Assembly (NCBI RefSeq): GCF_003751605.1
Contig: NZ_RJVJ01000001.1
Coordinates: 3,720,001 to 3,784,000 of the forward strand
DNA: 64,000 nt
Reading direction: 5' to 3'
Source of the DNA: Kitasatospora cineracea
GTDB taxonomy: Bacteria > Actinomycetota > Actinomycetes > Streptomycetales > Streptomycetaceae
In this document: piece after piece, positions 47,879 through 56,964 of the stretch
Layout of the letters: each line of letters begins with the position of its first letter
Position numbering within the stretch: the stretch's first letter is position 1
Notes under the pieces: model-generated
What the model saw: only the letters and a program-made list of their open reading frames with translations
What the model was told of the DNA's origin: nothing
Databases searched by the model: none
Made by a program: the position numbers and the translations under genes

Positions 47879-48922
47879 TCACCACAGCTGGTCCCACCAC
47901 CAGGCGATCTCGGGGTAGGGCGGCGGGGTGAGCCGGCCGTCGGCGGGCCGTTCGGCGCGCACGGCGGCCGGCAGCGTTCCCGGGGTGCGCTCGGTGTAGC
48001 GGGCGGAGGTGAAGCCCCACTCCAGGTTGCCGCTCACCAGGTTGGACAACTGCTGGATGTAGCGCCGCAGTTCGGCCCCGGCCCGGCGGCCGGTGCGGTC
48101 GGAGAGGCGGAGGAACAGGCACATGGTGCGGTCGTGCAGGGCGGCGGCCTCCTGCAGGGCCTGTTCCTGTCCGCAGCCCAGGTGGCGCTGGAGCGCGTCC
48201 ACGATGTTGCTCTCCAGGGCGCCGTGGTCGTCCTCGCGGCGGAAGGAGTAGACGTCGGCGGAGACCAGCACCAGGAACTTGGCGGCCTCGGTGAGTGCGT
48301 GCACCCGGGGCGAGTCCAGCTGGGACTGCGGGATGGCGGTGCGCTCGCAGACCTCGATGATCTCGATGCAGGAGCGGCTGCCGCGGTCCAGCGGACCGAT
48401 CGTCAGGTACTCGGCCAGCGTCATCGGCCGGCGCTCGGAGCGGTAGGCGACGATGGTGGCGGCGCCCATGAAGGACTCCAACTGGCTGTCCGCCCAGCGC
48501 TTGACCGACAGTGCGGGGGCCCAGGCCCGGGCCCGTTCGAACACGTCGCGCACCGCGCCGACGTACAGGTCGGTCTCGTGCGGGTGGGAATGAGCGGAAT
48601 TGATAACAGCCAGTAGCGTGGCTGCTATGGTGAGTACACGGGACGGGTCCCGGCTGAGCCTGCCGGTGTCCCACTCGTCGTCCAGTGTGAGCATGCTGCA
48701 CAGCCACTGCGAGACCAGCTCCAGCCCGGTGGTGCCCTCGGCGTCCTTGGCGATCCGGCAGACGAACTCGTGCGCGCCGATGGCCAGGAGACGGCGGCGG
48801 CGTTCCGCGTCCGAAGCGAAGCCCATCGTTTCGAGCCACAGTTCGGTGCTCTTGCCGACGGCTTCGTGATCGGGGTGCAGGCCGGACGGGATGGGGCAGA
48901 AAAGCGGGGGTATTGCAGCCAA
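47879..48922 (-). CDS. Class I terpene synthase with altered NSE motif
   Basis: A 347-residue all-helical terpene cyclase. The Asp-rich motif LDDEWD is at residues 80-85. The second metal motif, normally NDxxSxxxE, reads ADVYSFRRE at 222-230, so its Asn is Ala. The Arg-Tyr near the C-terminus (ARYTER, ~310) that binds diphosphate is present. It should ionise an oligoprenyl diphosphate and make an unknown terpene. TTG 48922 has GGAG 5 bases upstream; TTG 49006 would add 28 basic residues. It is divergent from the LAL regulator; no P450 or prenyl synthase is adjacent. Confidence 0.83.
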   Translation of the reverse strand: MAAIPPLFCPIPSGLHPDHEAVGKSTELWLETMGFASDAERRRRLLAIGAHEFVCRIAKDAEGTTGLELVSQWLCSMLTLDDEWDTGRLSRDPSRVLTIAATLLAVINSAHSHPHETDLYVGAVRDVFERARAWAPALSVKRWADSQLESFMGAATIVAYRSERRPMTLAEYLTIGPLDRGSRSCIEIIEVCERTAIPQSQLDSPRVHALTEAAKFLVLVSADVYSFRREDDHGALESNIVDALQRHLGCGQEQALQEAAALHDRTMCLFLRLSDRTGRRAGAELRRYIQQLSNLVSGNLEWGFTSARYTERTPGTLPAAVRAERPADGRLTPPPYPEIAWWWDQLW

Positions 48923-49030
48923 CGTGTCTCCAGTGCGGCCTGTTCCGGTGCGGCGCTGATCAAGGGATGCGCGGTCCCGGCGGTGACCTTCCCCGGCGAA
49001 GATCAACTACACCCTTGTAGCCCGAAAGTT

Positions 49031-49042
49031 ATCCGATCGGAT
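49031..49042. promoter_or_regulatory. Palindrome between terpene synthase and LAL regulator
   Basis: ATCCGATCGGAT is a perfect 12-bp palindrome about 110 bases from the terpene synthase start and 153 from the regulator start. CTAC-N6-GTAG (49005-49020) lies beside it. A possible operator, unproven. Confidence 0.35.
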
Positions 49043-49194
49043 CGTCAGATGTCATGGCTGGTAAGGCATTTGCCCCGGGCATCGCCTCCTAACCCTGCGT
49101 CAGGCACCCCTGCCTGCACGAACGCCGCCCGCGCGGCCCGCGGCGGCGCTAAGGTCGGGAACGGAGTGCCGGACGGCGAGTCGGAGGGACGGAC

Positions 49195-52149
49195 GTGGCC
49201 GAAGAGCAGAACGGGCCGCAGGAGTGGGAGGCCGGCGCGGAGCCGGTCGGCCAGCGGCTGTGGGAGCGCGATCAGGAACTGCGTTCCGTCGATCAGGCCG
49301 TGGACAGGTTGTGCCGGGAATTCGCCGCCGGCGGTCTGAAGATCGGCGAACTGCTGGTCTTCTCCGGATCGCCCGGCATCGGCAAGACCTCCATGCTGGA
49401 GCAGGTCCGCCGGATCGCCGGCGCCCGCCAGGACTCGACCGTGCTGTTCGCCCGCGGCAGCGAGCGGCAGCGCCGGGAGCCGTTCCGGGTGCTGCGCCAG
49501 CTGCTCCTGCCGGTGCTCAGCGACCTGACCGAGGTCGAGGTCGAGGAGGTCTTCGGCAGCTGGCACAACATCGTCGCCCCGGCCATCGGCCTGGCCCCGC
49601 CGTCCGACGAGGTCGAGCGGATCGACCCGCAGAGCGTCCGCGACGGCCTGGACTTCGTCATCACCCAACTCGCGCCCCGGCGCGCCCCGTTGGTGGTGAT
49701 CGTCGACGACCTGCACGCCGTCGACCAGGAGTCGCTGACCTGGCTGGCGTCCTTCGCGGTGCGCGCCCGGGAGCTGCCCGTGCTGCTGGTCTTCGCCTAC
49801 CGGCACGAGTTCGAGGAGGAGTCCCGGGCGCTGGCCCAGCAGATCCACGAACGGGCCGCCCGCAAGCACGAGTTGCTGCCGCTCAACCCGGTGTCGGTGG
49901 CCGCCATCGTGCACGGCGAGTTCGCCGAGGCCGACGACGCGTTCTGCCGCCAGGTCTGGGCGGTCACCGCCGGCGGCCCGTACGACACGGTGGCGCTGCT
50001 GCGCGAGGTCCGCGACCAGAACCTCGAACCGGTCGAGGAGAACTCGCCCCGGCTGCGCGACCTGGCCGCCGCGGCCCGCGGCGAGGGCCGCGACTACTGG
50101 CTCGACAAGCTCGGCACCACCGTCCTGCAGTTCGCCTGGGCCGCCGCCCTGCTCGGCACCGAGATCAAGGAGGACCTGGCCGGCCGGATCTGCGGGCAGG
50201 GCCCCGCCCAGTCCGGCGAGTCCGTCCAGGCGCTGCGCCGGATGCGGGTGCTCACCAGCCAGCCCAACGGCAGGCTGGAGTTCGTCCACCCGCTGATCGC
50301 CACCTCGATCTACCAGTCGATCCCGCCCGGCGTCCGCACCGGCATGCACGGCATCGCGGCCACCGCGATCGAGAACAGCGGCGGTTCGCTGCTCTCCTCC
50401 TCCCGCCACCTGCTGGAGACCCACCCCGGCGAGGGCGACGACGTCATCGTCCGCAAACTGCGCCGGGCCGCCGCCGAGAACCTGGCCATCGGCGCCCCCG
50501 AAGCCGCCCGCCGCTGTCTGGAGCGCGCCCTCAACGAGCCGCCGGACGAGGAGGACCAGGCCGAGGTGCTGTACGAACTCGCCTGCGCCAGCCTGCTCAC
50601 CGACCCCGAGGCCACCGCCAACCAGCTGCGCCGCGCCATCGACATGGACAACGGCCTCAGCCCCGACCTGCGGGTCGAGGCGGTGTTCCGGCTGTCCGAG
50701 GTGATCGCGCACAGCGGCGACCTGAGCGCGGCCGCCGCGCTCTGCCTGGACGAGTCCGAGCGCGCCCCCGAGGGCCCCGGCCGGATCCGGCTGCTGGTCG
50801 CCCACCTGCTGTACACCGCCCTGCAGCGGGACGAGGAGGACGGGCCCGGGCGCGCCGAGCGGGTCCGCCGGCTGGTCGCCGAGGTCGACCCGGACAGCGA
50901 GGTCGCCCACCCGGTCCGCGCCCTGTACGCCTGGGACCTCACGCTCCGGGGCGGCAGCGCCGCCGACGCCCTGCGGGCCGCCGAGGACGCCCTGGTCGAC
51001 GGCCGGCTGCCGCGCGGCCTGGGCTGGACCAACACCACCTGGAACTTCGAACTGCCCGCGCTGCTCGGCCTGTGCTTCGCCTACAACGACGAACTCGCCC
51101 GCGCCGAGAAGCTGTTCAGCTCCGCCATCCTGGAGTTCGAGATCGCCGGGTGGAGCGGCGCGCACCGCGGCTTCGCCTACTTCCTGATGGGCTACGCCCG
51201 GCTGCGCCGCGGCTTCCTCCCGGAGGCCGAGGACTTCCTGCGCCGCGGCCTGCGGATCGCCGACCGGATGGGCACCGGCCTGCCGCTGACCTGGAACCTG
51301 GTCGGCGCGCTGATCGACACCCTGCTGGCCCGCGGCCGCGACCACGAGGCCTGGGAGATCGCGGTCAAGTACCGCTTCCTGCCGCCCTACCACCAGACCG
51401 CGCTGCTGCTGCCCGACGTGGCCACCATCTACGGCAAGCTGCTGATCTCGCGCGGCGACTACGGGATGGCCGTCGAGGTGCTCGCCGAGACCGGCACCCG
51501 GCTGGACAAGCGCGGCTGGCGCTCCACCGTGCACGCCCCGTGGGCCGGCTACCTGGCGGTGGCGATGGCGCACCTGGACCTGCCGTCCGCCCGGAAGAAC
51601 GGCGAGGACGCGGTGGCCCGGGCGATGGTGTCCGGCTCGCCGTCCGCGATCGGCACCGCGCTGCGGCTGGCCGCCAGCGTCTGGGAGGGCGTGCACGCCG
51701 TCGAGCTGCTCCAGGAGGCGGTCGGCTGGCTGGGCCGCTCCCCGGCGAGCTACGAGCACGCGCACGCCATGGTCGACCTCGGGGCCGCGCTGGTGCAGGT
51801 CGGCCGCAGCCTGGAGGCCGCGGAACACCTGTACCAGGGCATGGAGTTGGCCAAGCACTGCGGTGCGGACGGGCTGGAGGTGCGGGCCCGCAACGTGCTG
51901 GCCTCGGCCGGGCTGCAGCCGAGCCGGCCGCCGGTCCCGCCCAAGGACGCCCTCAACCCGCAGGAGTGGGAGGTCGCCCGGCTGGCGGTCCGGCCGCTGC
52001 CGCCGCAGCGGATCGCCGAGGAGCTGGGCATCCCGCTGGGGATCGTCAAGCAGCGGCTGGCCGCCGTGCACCGCAAGCTCGGCACCGGACCGGAGGGCCT
52101 CGCGGACGCCCTCGGGATGCCCACCGACGGCCCCGGGCAGGCCGGCTGA
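49195..52149 (+). CDS. LAL-type (large LuxR) transcriptional regulator
   Basis: A 984-residue protein. The N-terminal STAND ATPase has Walker A GSPGIGKTS at 58-66 and Walker B VVIVDDLHAVD near 165-175. A long helical TPR-like middle (~400-900) follows. At the C-terminus (920-965) is a LuxR-type HTH, LNPQEWEVARLAVRPLPPQRIAEELG, with the second helix IVKQRLAAVHRKLG. The HTH departs from consensus (no TxRE start, GIPLGIVKQ in the recognition helix), so DNA binding may be unusual. GTG 49195 has GGAGGGA 5-6 bases upstream. LAL proteins often activate secondary metabolism; the divergent terpene synthase is the obvious target. Confidence 0.87.
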   Translation: MAEEQNGPQEWEAGAEPVGQRLWERDQELRSVDQAVDRLCREFAAGGLKIGELLVFSGSPGIGKTSMLEQVRRIAGARQDSTVLFARGSERQRREPFRVLRQLLLPVLSDLTEVEVEEVFGSWHNIVAPAIGLAPPSDEVERIDPQSVRDGLDFVITQLAPRRAPLVVIVDDLHAVDQESLTWLASFAVRARELPVLLVFAYRHEFEEESRALAQQIHERAARKHELLPLNPVSVAAIVHGEFAEADDAFCRQVWAVTAGGPYDTVALLREVRDQNLEPVEENSPRLRDLAAAARGEGRDYWLDKLGTTVLQFAWAAALLGTEIKEDLAGRICGQGPAQSGESVQALRRMRVLTSQPNGRLEFVHPLIATSIYQSIPPGVRTGMHGIAATAIENSGGSLLSSSRHLLETHPGEGDDVIVRKLRRAAAENLAIGAPEAARRCLERALNEPPDEEDQAEVLYELACASLLTDPEATANQLRRAIDMDNGLSPDLRVEAVFRLSEVIAHSGDLSAAAALCLDESERAPEGPGRIRLLVAHLLYTALQRDEEDGPGRAERVRRLVAEVDPDSEVAHPVRALYAWDLTLRGGSAADALRAAEDALVDGRLPRGLGWTNTTWNFELPALLGLCFAYNDELARAEKLFSSAILEFEIAGWSGAHRGFAYFLMGYARLRRGFLPEAEDFLRRGLRIADRMGTGLPLTWNLVGALIDTLLARGRDHEAWEIAVKYRFLPPYHQTALLLPDVATIYGKLLISRGDYGMAVEVLAETGTRLDKRGWRSTVHAPWAGYLAVAMAHLDLPSARKNGEDAVARAMVSGSPSAIGTALRLAASVWEGVHAVELLQEAVGWLGRSPASYEHAHAMVDLGAALVQVGRSLEAAEHLYQGMELAKHCGADGLEVRARNVLASAGLQPSRPPVPPKDALNPQEWEVARLAVRPLPPQRIAEELGIPLGIVKQRLAAVHRKLGTGPEGLADALGMPTDGPGQAG

Positions 52150-52252
52150 CGGCCCGGCCGATCCGGTCGGCGCGCGGGGCGGGTCGCCGGTCCGCGCGCC
52201 GGGTCGGGCTACGCTGACCGGGCAGGATGATCACGAACCGAGGAGCAGCCCC

Positions 52253-53323
52253 ATGACCGCGCCGGCCGAGCCCACCGAGGTGCACCGGGCACCGTACGAC
52301 CACTCCGGGGCCGGGATGGGCCTGGAGCGCTGGACGCTGCGGGCCGGGCCGGTCGAGGCGACCGTGATCACCCTGGGTGCGGCGCTGCACACCCTGACCG
52401 CCCCGGACCGCTCCGGCACCCCCGCCCAACTGCTGCTCACCAGCGAGGACGTGGGCACCCTGCTCGGCCCGGCCAAGCACTACGGGGTCACCGTCGGGCG
52501 GTACGCCAACCGGATCGCGGACAGCCGGATCACCCTCGACGGCGAGGACCACCCGCTGCTGCCCACCGGCCGCGGCGTCACCCTGCACGGCGGCCCCGAC
52601 TCCTTCTCGCACCGGGTGTGGGACGCCGAGGAGATCCCCGGCGGGGTGCGGATGCACCTGCACTCGCCGGACGGCGACCAGGGCTTCCCGGGCGCCCTGG
52701 ACGTCTGGGTGGACTTCACCCTCACCGGCCGTGACCTGGCCATCTCCTACCGGGCGGTGACCAGCAAGCCGACGGTGCTCAACCTGACCAACCACGCCTA
52801 CTTCAACCTGGCCGGCGAGGGCCGCGGCGACGTGCTGGGCCACCTGCTGACCGTCGACGCCGACGCGTACACCCCGGTCGACGAGCGGCAGATCCCGTAC
52901 GGTCCGTACGAGCCGGTGGCGGGCACCCCGTTCGACTTCACCGCCGCCCGGCCGATCGGCGAGCAGATCCACGACGGGCACCCGCAGCTGAAACTTTCAC
53001 GCGGCTACGACCACAACTGGGTGCTGCGCGAGCGTCCCGCGGACGGGCCGCCGGTGCGCGCCGCGCTGCTGGCGGACCCGGGCAGCGGGCGGACGCTGGA
53101 GGTGCTGACCACCGAGCCCGGCATCCAGGTGTACACCGCGAACGGCTTCGACGGCGCGGTCACCGGCCCGTCCGGGACGGCCTACGGCCCGTACGCCGGG
53201 GTGGCGCTGGAGACCCAGCACCACCCGGACTCGCCGCACCAGCCGTCGTACCCGTCGACCGAGCTGCGGCCGGGGCAGGAGTTCCGGTCCACCACCGTGC
53301 TGCGGCTGGGCACCGCCGGCTGA
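52253..53323 (+). CDS. galM: Aldose 1-epimerase (galactose mutarotase)
   Basis: A 356-residue beta-sandwich epimerase. Conserved residues appear in YANRIAD, GVTLHGG (His), LNLTNHAYFNLAG (catalytic His), RGYDHNWVL and the C-terminal LETQHHPDSPHQPS containing the catalytic Glu (ALETQ). It interconverts alpha and beta anomers of galactose/glucose in the cytoplasm. AGGAG lies 8 bases upstream of ATG. Monocistronic, followed by a strong terminator; its position next to the maltose locus suggests a role in hexose use. Confidence 0.92.
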   Translation: MTAPAEPTEVHRAPYDHSGAGMGLERWTLRAGPVEATVITLGAALHTLTAPDRSGTPAQLLLTSEDVGTLLGPAKHYGVTVGRYANRIADSRITLDGEDHPLLPTGRGVTLHGGPDSFSHRVWDAEEIPGGVRMHLHSPDGDQGFPGALDVWVDFTLTGRDLAISYRAVTSKPTVLNLTNHAYFNLAGEGRGDVLGHLLTVDADAYTPVDERQIPYGPYEPVAGTPFDFTAARPIGEQIHDGHPQLKLSRGYDHNWVLRERPADGPPVRAALLADPGSGRTLEVLTTEPGIQVYTANGFDGAVTGPSGTAYGPYAGVALETQHHPDSPHQPSYPSTELRPGQEFRSTTVLRLGTAG

Positions 53324-53338
53324 GCCGGGCCCGATCGG

Positions 53339-53369
53339 GAGCCCCCGGGAGCGCTGCTCCCGGGGGCTC
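53339..53369 (+). terminator. Terminator after galM
   Basis: Arms GAGCCCCCGGGAGC and GCTCCCGGGGGCTC with a 3-base loop, 15 bases after the stop, followed by TTCC. Confidence 0.85.
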
Positions 53370-53469
53370 TTCCGTGCCCGGTGACTGCAAGGAGTTTCCG
53401 CAAGGCGACGGATGGTCAAGACGCGTGACGGCAACTCTAAGGACACGTGGACGTAACGATCGCCACCGC

Positions 53470-53490
53470 CTTGCAGAAACTTGCTGCAAG
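53470..53490. promoter_or_regulatory. MalR-type operator upstream of malE
   Basis: CTTGCAG and CTGCAAG form an inverted repeat with a 7-base spacer (AAACTTG), 136 bases before malE. Related half-sites CTGCAAGG (53385) and CCGCAAGG (53398) and GCTTGC (53504) lie nearby, giving several possible LacI-family sites. The remaining gene-free stretch 53370-53625 shows no clear -35/-10 pair. Confidence 0.65.
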
Positions 53491-53625
53491 GGCTTTCAGC
53501 AACGCTTGCCGCGCTGTTACGTTCCTGCTCAAGCCCGGCGGCCGCAACGGCGCAGTCGGCTTCGGACAGCCATTATGCGCCGTCCTCCTCCATCTCGGGC
53601 ACCCCCACCTTTCCTAGGAGTTTCC

Positions 53626-54906
53626 ATGCGGCGTGGCATCGCGGCCTCCGCTCTCGTTGCGGCTCTGGCAGTCACCATGGCGGCCTGCAGCAGCAGCGGC
53701 TCCGGCTCGGACAGCAAGAGCGACGGACCGGTCACCATCACCTACTGGGACACCTCGAACGCGACCAACGAGGCCCCGAACTACCAGGAGCTGGTCAAGA
53801 AGTTCGAGGCCGCGAACCCGAACGTCAAGGTCAACTTCGTGAACGTGCCGTTCGACACGGCGCAGAACAAGCTCCAGACCGCGATGGGTGCCAAGGGCGC
53901 GCCGGACGTCTTCCGCTCCGAGGTGGGCTGGACCTCCGCCTTCGCCAAGGCCGGCTACCTGGAGCCGCTGGACGGCACCCCCGCGCTGACCGACGCCTCG
54001 GTCTTCCAGCCCTCGCTGATCCAGCAGGCCAAGTACTCGGGCAAGACCTACGGCGTGCCGCTGGTCACCGACACCCTGGCGCTGATGTACAACAAGGAGC
54101 TCTTCGCCAAGGCCGGCATCACCGCCGCCCCCACCACCTGGGACGAGCTCAAGGCCGACGCCGCGCAGCTGAAGGAGAAGGCCGGCGTCGACGGCTTCTG
54201 GCTGAAGGCCGCGGACGGCTACTACGCCATGCCGTTCCTGTACGGCGAGGGCACCAACATGGTGGACGCCGCGGGCAAGAAGATCACCGTCAACTCGCCC
54301 GAGGCCGTCAAGGCCGTCGACACCTACAAGTCGATGTTCACCTCGCCCGGCACGGTCAAGGCCGACGTCACCACCGACGCCTACGCCCACATGATGGACG
54401 CCTTCAACAACGGCAAGGTCGCGGCCATCATCCAGGGCCCGTGGGAGGTCACCAACGTCTACAAGGGCGCCGCGTTCGCCGACAAGAAGAACCTCGGCAT
54501 CGCCGCCGTCCCGAACGGCTCCACCGGCAAGGGCGGCGCCCCCACCGGCGGCCACAACGTCTCGGTCTACGCCGGCTCCGACGCCGCCCACAAGGCCGCC
54601 GCCGAGAAGCTCGCCGCGTTCCTGACCTCCGCCGAGAGCCAGACCTTCCTGGCGCTGAAGAACGGCACCCTGCCCACCCGCAGCGACGCCTACACCGCCG
54701 AGGTCAAGGCCAACCCCGGCATCGCGGACTTCCAGGCGATCCTGACCTCCGCCCAGCCGCGGCCCGAACTGCCCGAGTACGCCTCGCTGTTCGGCTCCTT
54801 CGGCACCAACCTCGGCAAGATCGTCCAGGACCAGAGCGACACCAAGGCCGGCCTGGACGCCACCGCGACCGACTACGCGAAGCTCCTCCCGGACTTCACC
54901 AAGTAA
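53626..54906 (+). CDS. malE: Maltose/maltodextrin-binding lipoprotein
   Basis: A 426-residue extracellular solute-binding protein. Signal peptide MRRGIAASALVAALAVTMAAC with the lipobox MAAC at residues ~18-21. The family-1 fold follows: ITYWDTSNATNE, PDVFRSEVGWTSAFAKAGYLEPL, YGVPLVTDTLALMYNKELF and AAIIQGPWEV. Trp and Tyr residues around these segments suit maltodextrin stacking. AGGAG lies 6 bases upstream of ATG. Preceded by MalR-like operators and followed by a hairpin before malF, the classic malEFG arrangement. Confidence 0.9.
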   Translation: MRRGIAASALVAALAVTMAACSSSGSGSDSKSDGPVTITYWDTSNATNEAPNYQELVKKFEAANPNVKVNFVNVPFDTAQNKLQTAMGAKGAPDVFRSEVGWTSAFAKAGYLEPLDGTPALTDASVFQPSLIQQAKYSGKTYGVPLVTDTLALMYNKELFAKAGITAAPTTWDELKADAAQLKEKAGVDGFWLKAADGYYAMPFLYGEGTNMVDAAGKKITVNSPEAVKAVDTYKSMFTSPGTVKADVTTDAYAHMMDAFNNGKVAAIIQGPWEVTNVYKGAAFADKKNLGIAAVPNGSTGKGGAPTGGHNVSVYAGSDAAHKAAAEKLAAFLTSAESQTFLALKNGTLPTRSDAYTAEVKANPGIADFQAILTSAQPRPELPEYASLFGSFGTNLGKIVQDQSDTKAGLDATATDYAKLLPDFTK

Positions 54907-54915
54907 TCGGATCGG

Positions 54916-54949
54916 CCGCCCGGCCCACACCTGACGGTGGGCCGGGCGG
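54916..54949 (+). promoter_or_regulatory. Stem-loop between malE and malF
   Basis: A 13-bp perfect stem (CCGCCCGGCCCAC / GTGGGCCGGGCGG) with an 8-base loop, 9 bases after the malE stop and 64 bases before malF. Such hairpins reduce downstream expression or protect the malE message, giving binding protein in excess of permeases. Confidence 0.75.
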
Positions 54950-55012
54950 ACCCGTCAGACCCCCAGCAGTCGCCGAGGCAGGCGGCGGACCTCCCGGAGA
55001 AGGTGTCAACCC

Positions 55013-55963
55013 ATGGCAGTTGCGGTCGTACAGCGCATCAGGCTGTCGTACTCGAAGTACTGGTACGCGTACGCGATGATCGCGCCGGTCGTGATCGTCC
55101 TCGGGGTGCTGGTCGGCTACCCGCTGGTGCGCGGCATCTACCTGACCCTGACGAACGCCACCAGCCTCAACGTCGGCCGGCAGATCGGCGTCAACCACAT
55201 CCCGGACAGCTTCGACTTCATCGGGCTGGACAACTACGCGGACGTGTTGTGGGGACCGACCGCGTACGACCGCTTCTGGTCGCACTTCATCTGGACCGTC
55301 GCCTGGACCGCGATCTGCGTGGTCCTGCACTACAGCATCGGCCTGGCCCTGGCGCTGCTGCTCAACCGGAAGATGCGCGGCCGCGGCCTGTACCGGCTGG
55401 TGCTGATCCTGCCCTGGGCGGTGCCGACCTTCGTCACCGTCTTCTCCTGGCGCCTGATGCTCGCCGACGGCGGCGCCGTCAACGGCCTGCTCGGCTTCCT
55501 GCACCTGCCCGAACCCGGCTGGCTGTCCGACCCGCTGGCGCAGAAGGCCGCCGCGATCCTGGTCAACACCTGGGTCGGCGTGCCGTTCATGATGATCTCG
55601 CTGCTCGGCGGCCTCCAGTCGATCCCGCAGGAGCTGTACGAGGCCGCCGAGATGGACGGCGCCAGCCCCTGGCAGCGCTTCCGCTACGTCACCCTGCCCG
55701 GCCTGCGGACCGTCTCCTCCACCGTCGTGCTGCTCGGCGTGATCTGGACCTTCAACCAGTTCGCGGTCATCTTCCTGCTGTTCGGCTCCGGCGCCCCCGA
55801 CGCGCAGATCCTGGTCACCTGGGCCTACCGCCTCGGCTTCGGCCAGCAGCCCTCCGACTACGCGCAGTCCGCGACCTACGGAATCCTGCTGCTGTCGATC
55901 CTGATCGTCTTCACCAGCTTCTACCGCCGCTGGCTGGCCCGGAACGAGAAGGCCAACGGATGA
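55013..55963 (+). CDS. malF: Maltose ABC importer permease MalF
   Basis: A 316-residue permease with six membrane helices. The EAA coupling loop reads YEAAEMDGASPWQRFRYVTLPGL near 210-232. Hydrophobic helices are at ~20-42, 100-125, 130-150 (LILPWAVPTFVTVFSWRLML), 180-205, 237-262 and 285-305. It lacks the large periplasmic loop of enterobacterial MalF, as usual in Streptomyces. GGAGAAGG lies about 9 bases upstream. It overlaps malG by 4 bases. Confidence 0.9.
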   Translation: MAVAVVQRIRLSYSKYWYAYAMIAPVVIVLGVLVGYPLVRGIYLTLTNATSLNVGRQIGVNHIPDSFDFIGLDNYADVLWGPTAYDRFWSHFIWTVAWTAICVVLHYSIGLALALLLNRKMRGRGLYRLVLILPWAVPTFVTVFSWRLMLADGGAVNGLLGFLHLPEPGWLSDPLAQKAAAILVNTWVGVPFMMISLLGGLQSIPQELYEAAEMDGASPWQRFRYVTLPGLRTVSSTVVLLGVIWTFNQFAVIFLLFGSGAPDAQILVTWAYRLGFGQQPSDYAQSATYGILLLSILIVFTSFYRRWLARNEKANG

Positions 55964-56913
55964 GCACCGAGACCGCCCACCAGACCGAGGAACCCGACCA
56001 GGCAGGCAGCCCCATGACACTCACCGCCGACCGCCCCGCCGCCGACGCGGCCCCCGCGAAGCGCCCCGCCAAGGTCCGGCGGCGCGGCCAGTCCTCCCCG
56101 CTCGCCGCCGTGCTCTCGCACGGCGCGCTGATCGCCGCCAGCCTGATCGCGCTGTTCCCGGTGCTGTACATCGCGTACATCTCGCTCGGCCCGGACGACA
56201 ACGACTACCTGCACCCCGGCAAGATCTTCGCCAAGATGACCTTCGCCAACTACGGCAAGGTGATGGGCGACACCGGGTTCTTCACCTGGTTCGGCAACTC
56301 GGCGATCGTGGCCGGCGGCACCACCGTGATCGGCGTGCTGATCGCCGCCTCCACCGGCTACGCGGTCTCCCGGATGCGCTTCCCCGGCTACCGCCAGCTG
56401 ATGTGGGTGCTGCTGGTCACCCAGATGTTCCCGATCGCGGTCCTGATCGTGCCGATGTACTACATCCTGTCCAACCTCGGGCTGCTGGACAGCTACAGCG
56501 GCCTGATCATGGTCTACTCGGCCACCACCGTGCCGTACTGCGCCTGGCTGCTGAAGGGCTACTTCGACACCATCCCGATGGAGATCGACGAGGCCGGCCG
56601 GGTCGACGGGCTCTCCCCGTTCGGCACCTTCTGGCGGCTGATCCTGCCGCTGGCCCGCCCGGGCCTGGCGGTGGCCGCGTTCTACTCCTTCCTCACCGCC
56701 TGGGGCGAGGTCGCCTACGCCTCGACCTTCATGCTCTCGTCCGACAAGTACACCCTGGCGGTCGGCCTGTCCTCGTTCGTCAGCGAGCACGACCACCAGT
56801 GGCAGCTGATGGCCGCCACCTCGGTGCTCATCGCCATCCCCGCCGCGGTCGTCTTCTACCTCGTGCAGCGCCACCTGGTCACCGGCCTGACGGCCGGCGC
56901 CGCGAAGTCCTGA
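55960..56913 (+). CDS. malG: Maltose ABC importer permease MalG
   Basis: A 317-residue permease. The EAA loop reads MEIDEAGRVDGLSPFGTFWRLILPLARPG near 207-235. Six helices, the first near 55-75 (GALIAASLIALFPVLYIAYIS). The first 45 residues are polar and disordered. ATG 55960 overlaps the malF stop; ATG 56014 is an in-frame alternative without a better ribosome site. It forms the translocation pore with MalF. An ATPase is not encoded here; Streptomyces uses the shared MsiK ATPase, encoded elsewhere. Confidence 0.9.
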   Translation: MSTETAHQTEEPDQAGSPMTLTADRPAADAAPAKRPAKVRRRGQSSPLAAVLSHGALIAASLIALFPVLYIAYISLGPDDNDYLHPGKIFAKMTFANYGKVMGDTGFFTWFGNSAIVAGGTTVIGVLIAASTGYAVSRMRFPGYRQLMWVLLVTQMFPIAVLIVPMYYILSNLGLLDSYSGLIMVYSATTVPYCAWLLKGYFDTIPMEIDEAGRVDGLSPFGTFWRLILPLARPGLAVAAFYSFLTAWGEVAYASTFMLSSDKYTLAVGLSSFVSEHDHQWQLMAATSVLIAIPAAVVFYLVQRHLVTGLTAGAAKS

Positions 56914-56964
56914 ACCCGCGCCACCTCCACGTCACTTCCACAGCCTCCGAGGGATGACTGTCCA

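Noticed and set aside
49045..52071. A 1008-codon open frame antisense to the LAL regulator
   Set aside because: Shadow frame caused by high GC third positions; no domain pattern.
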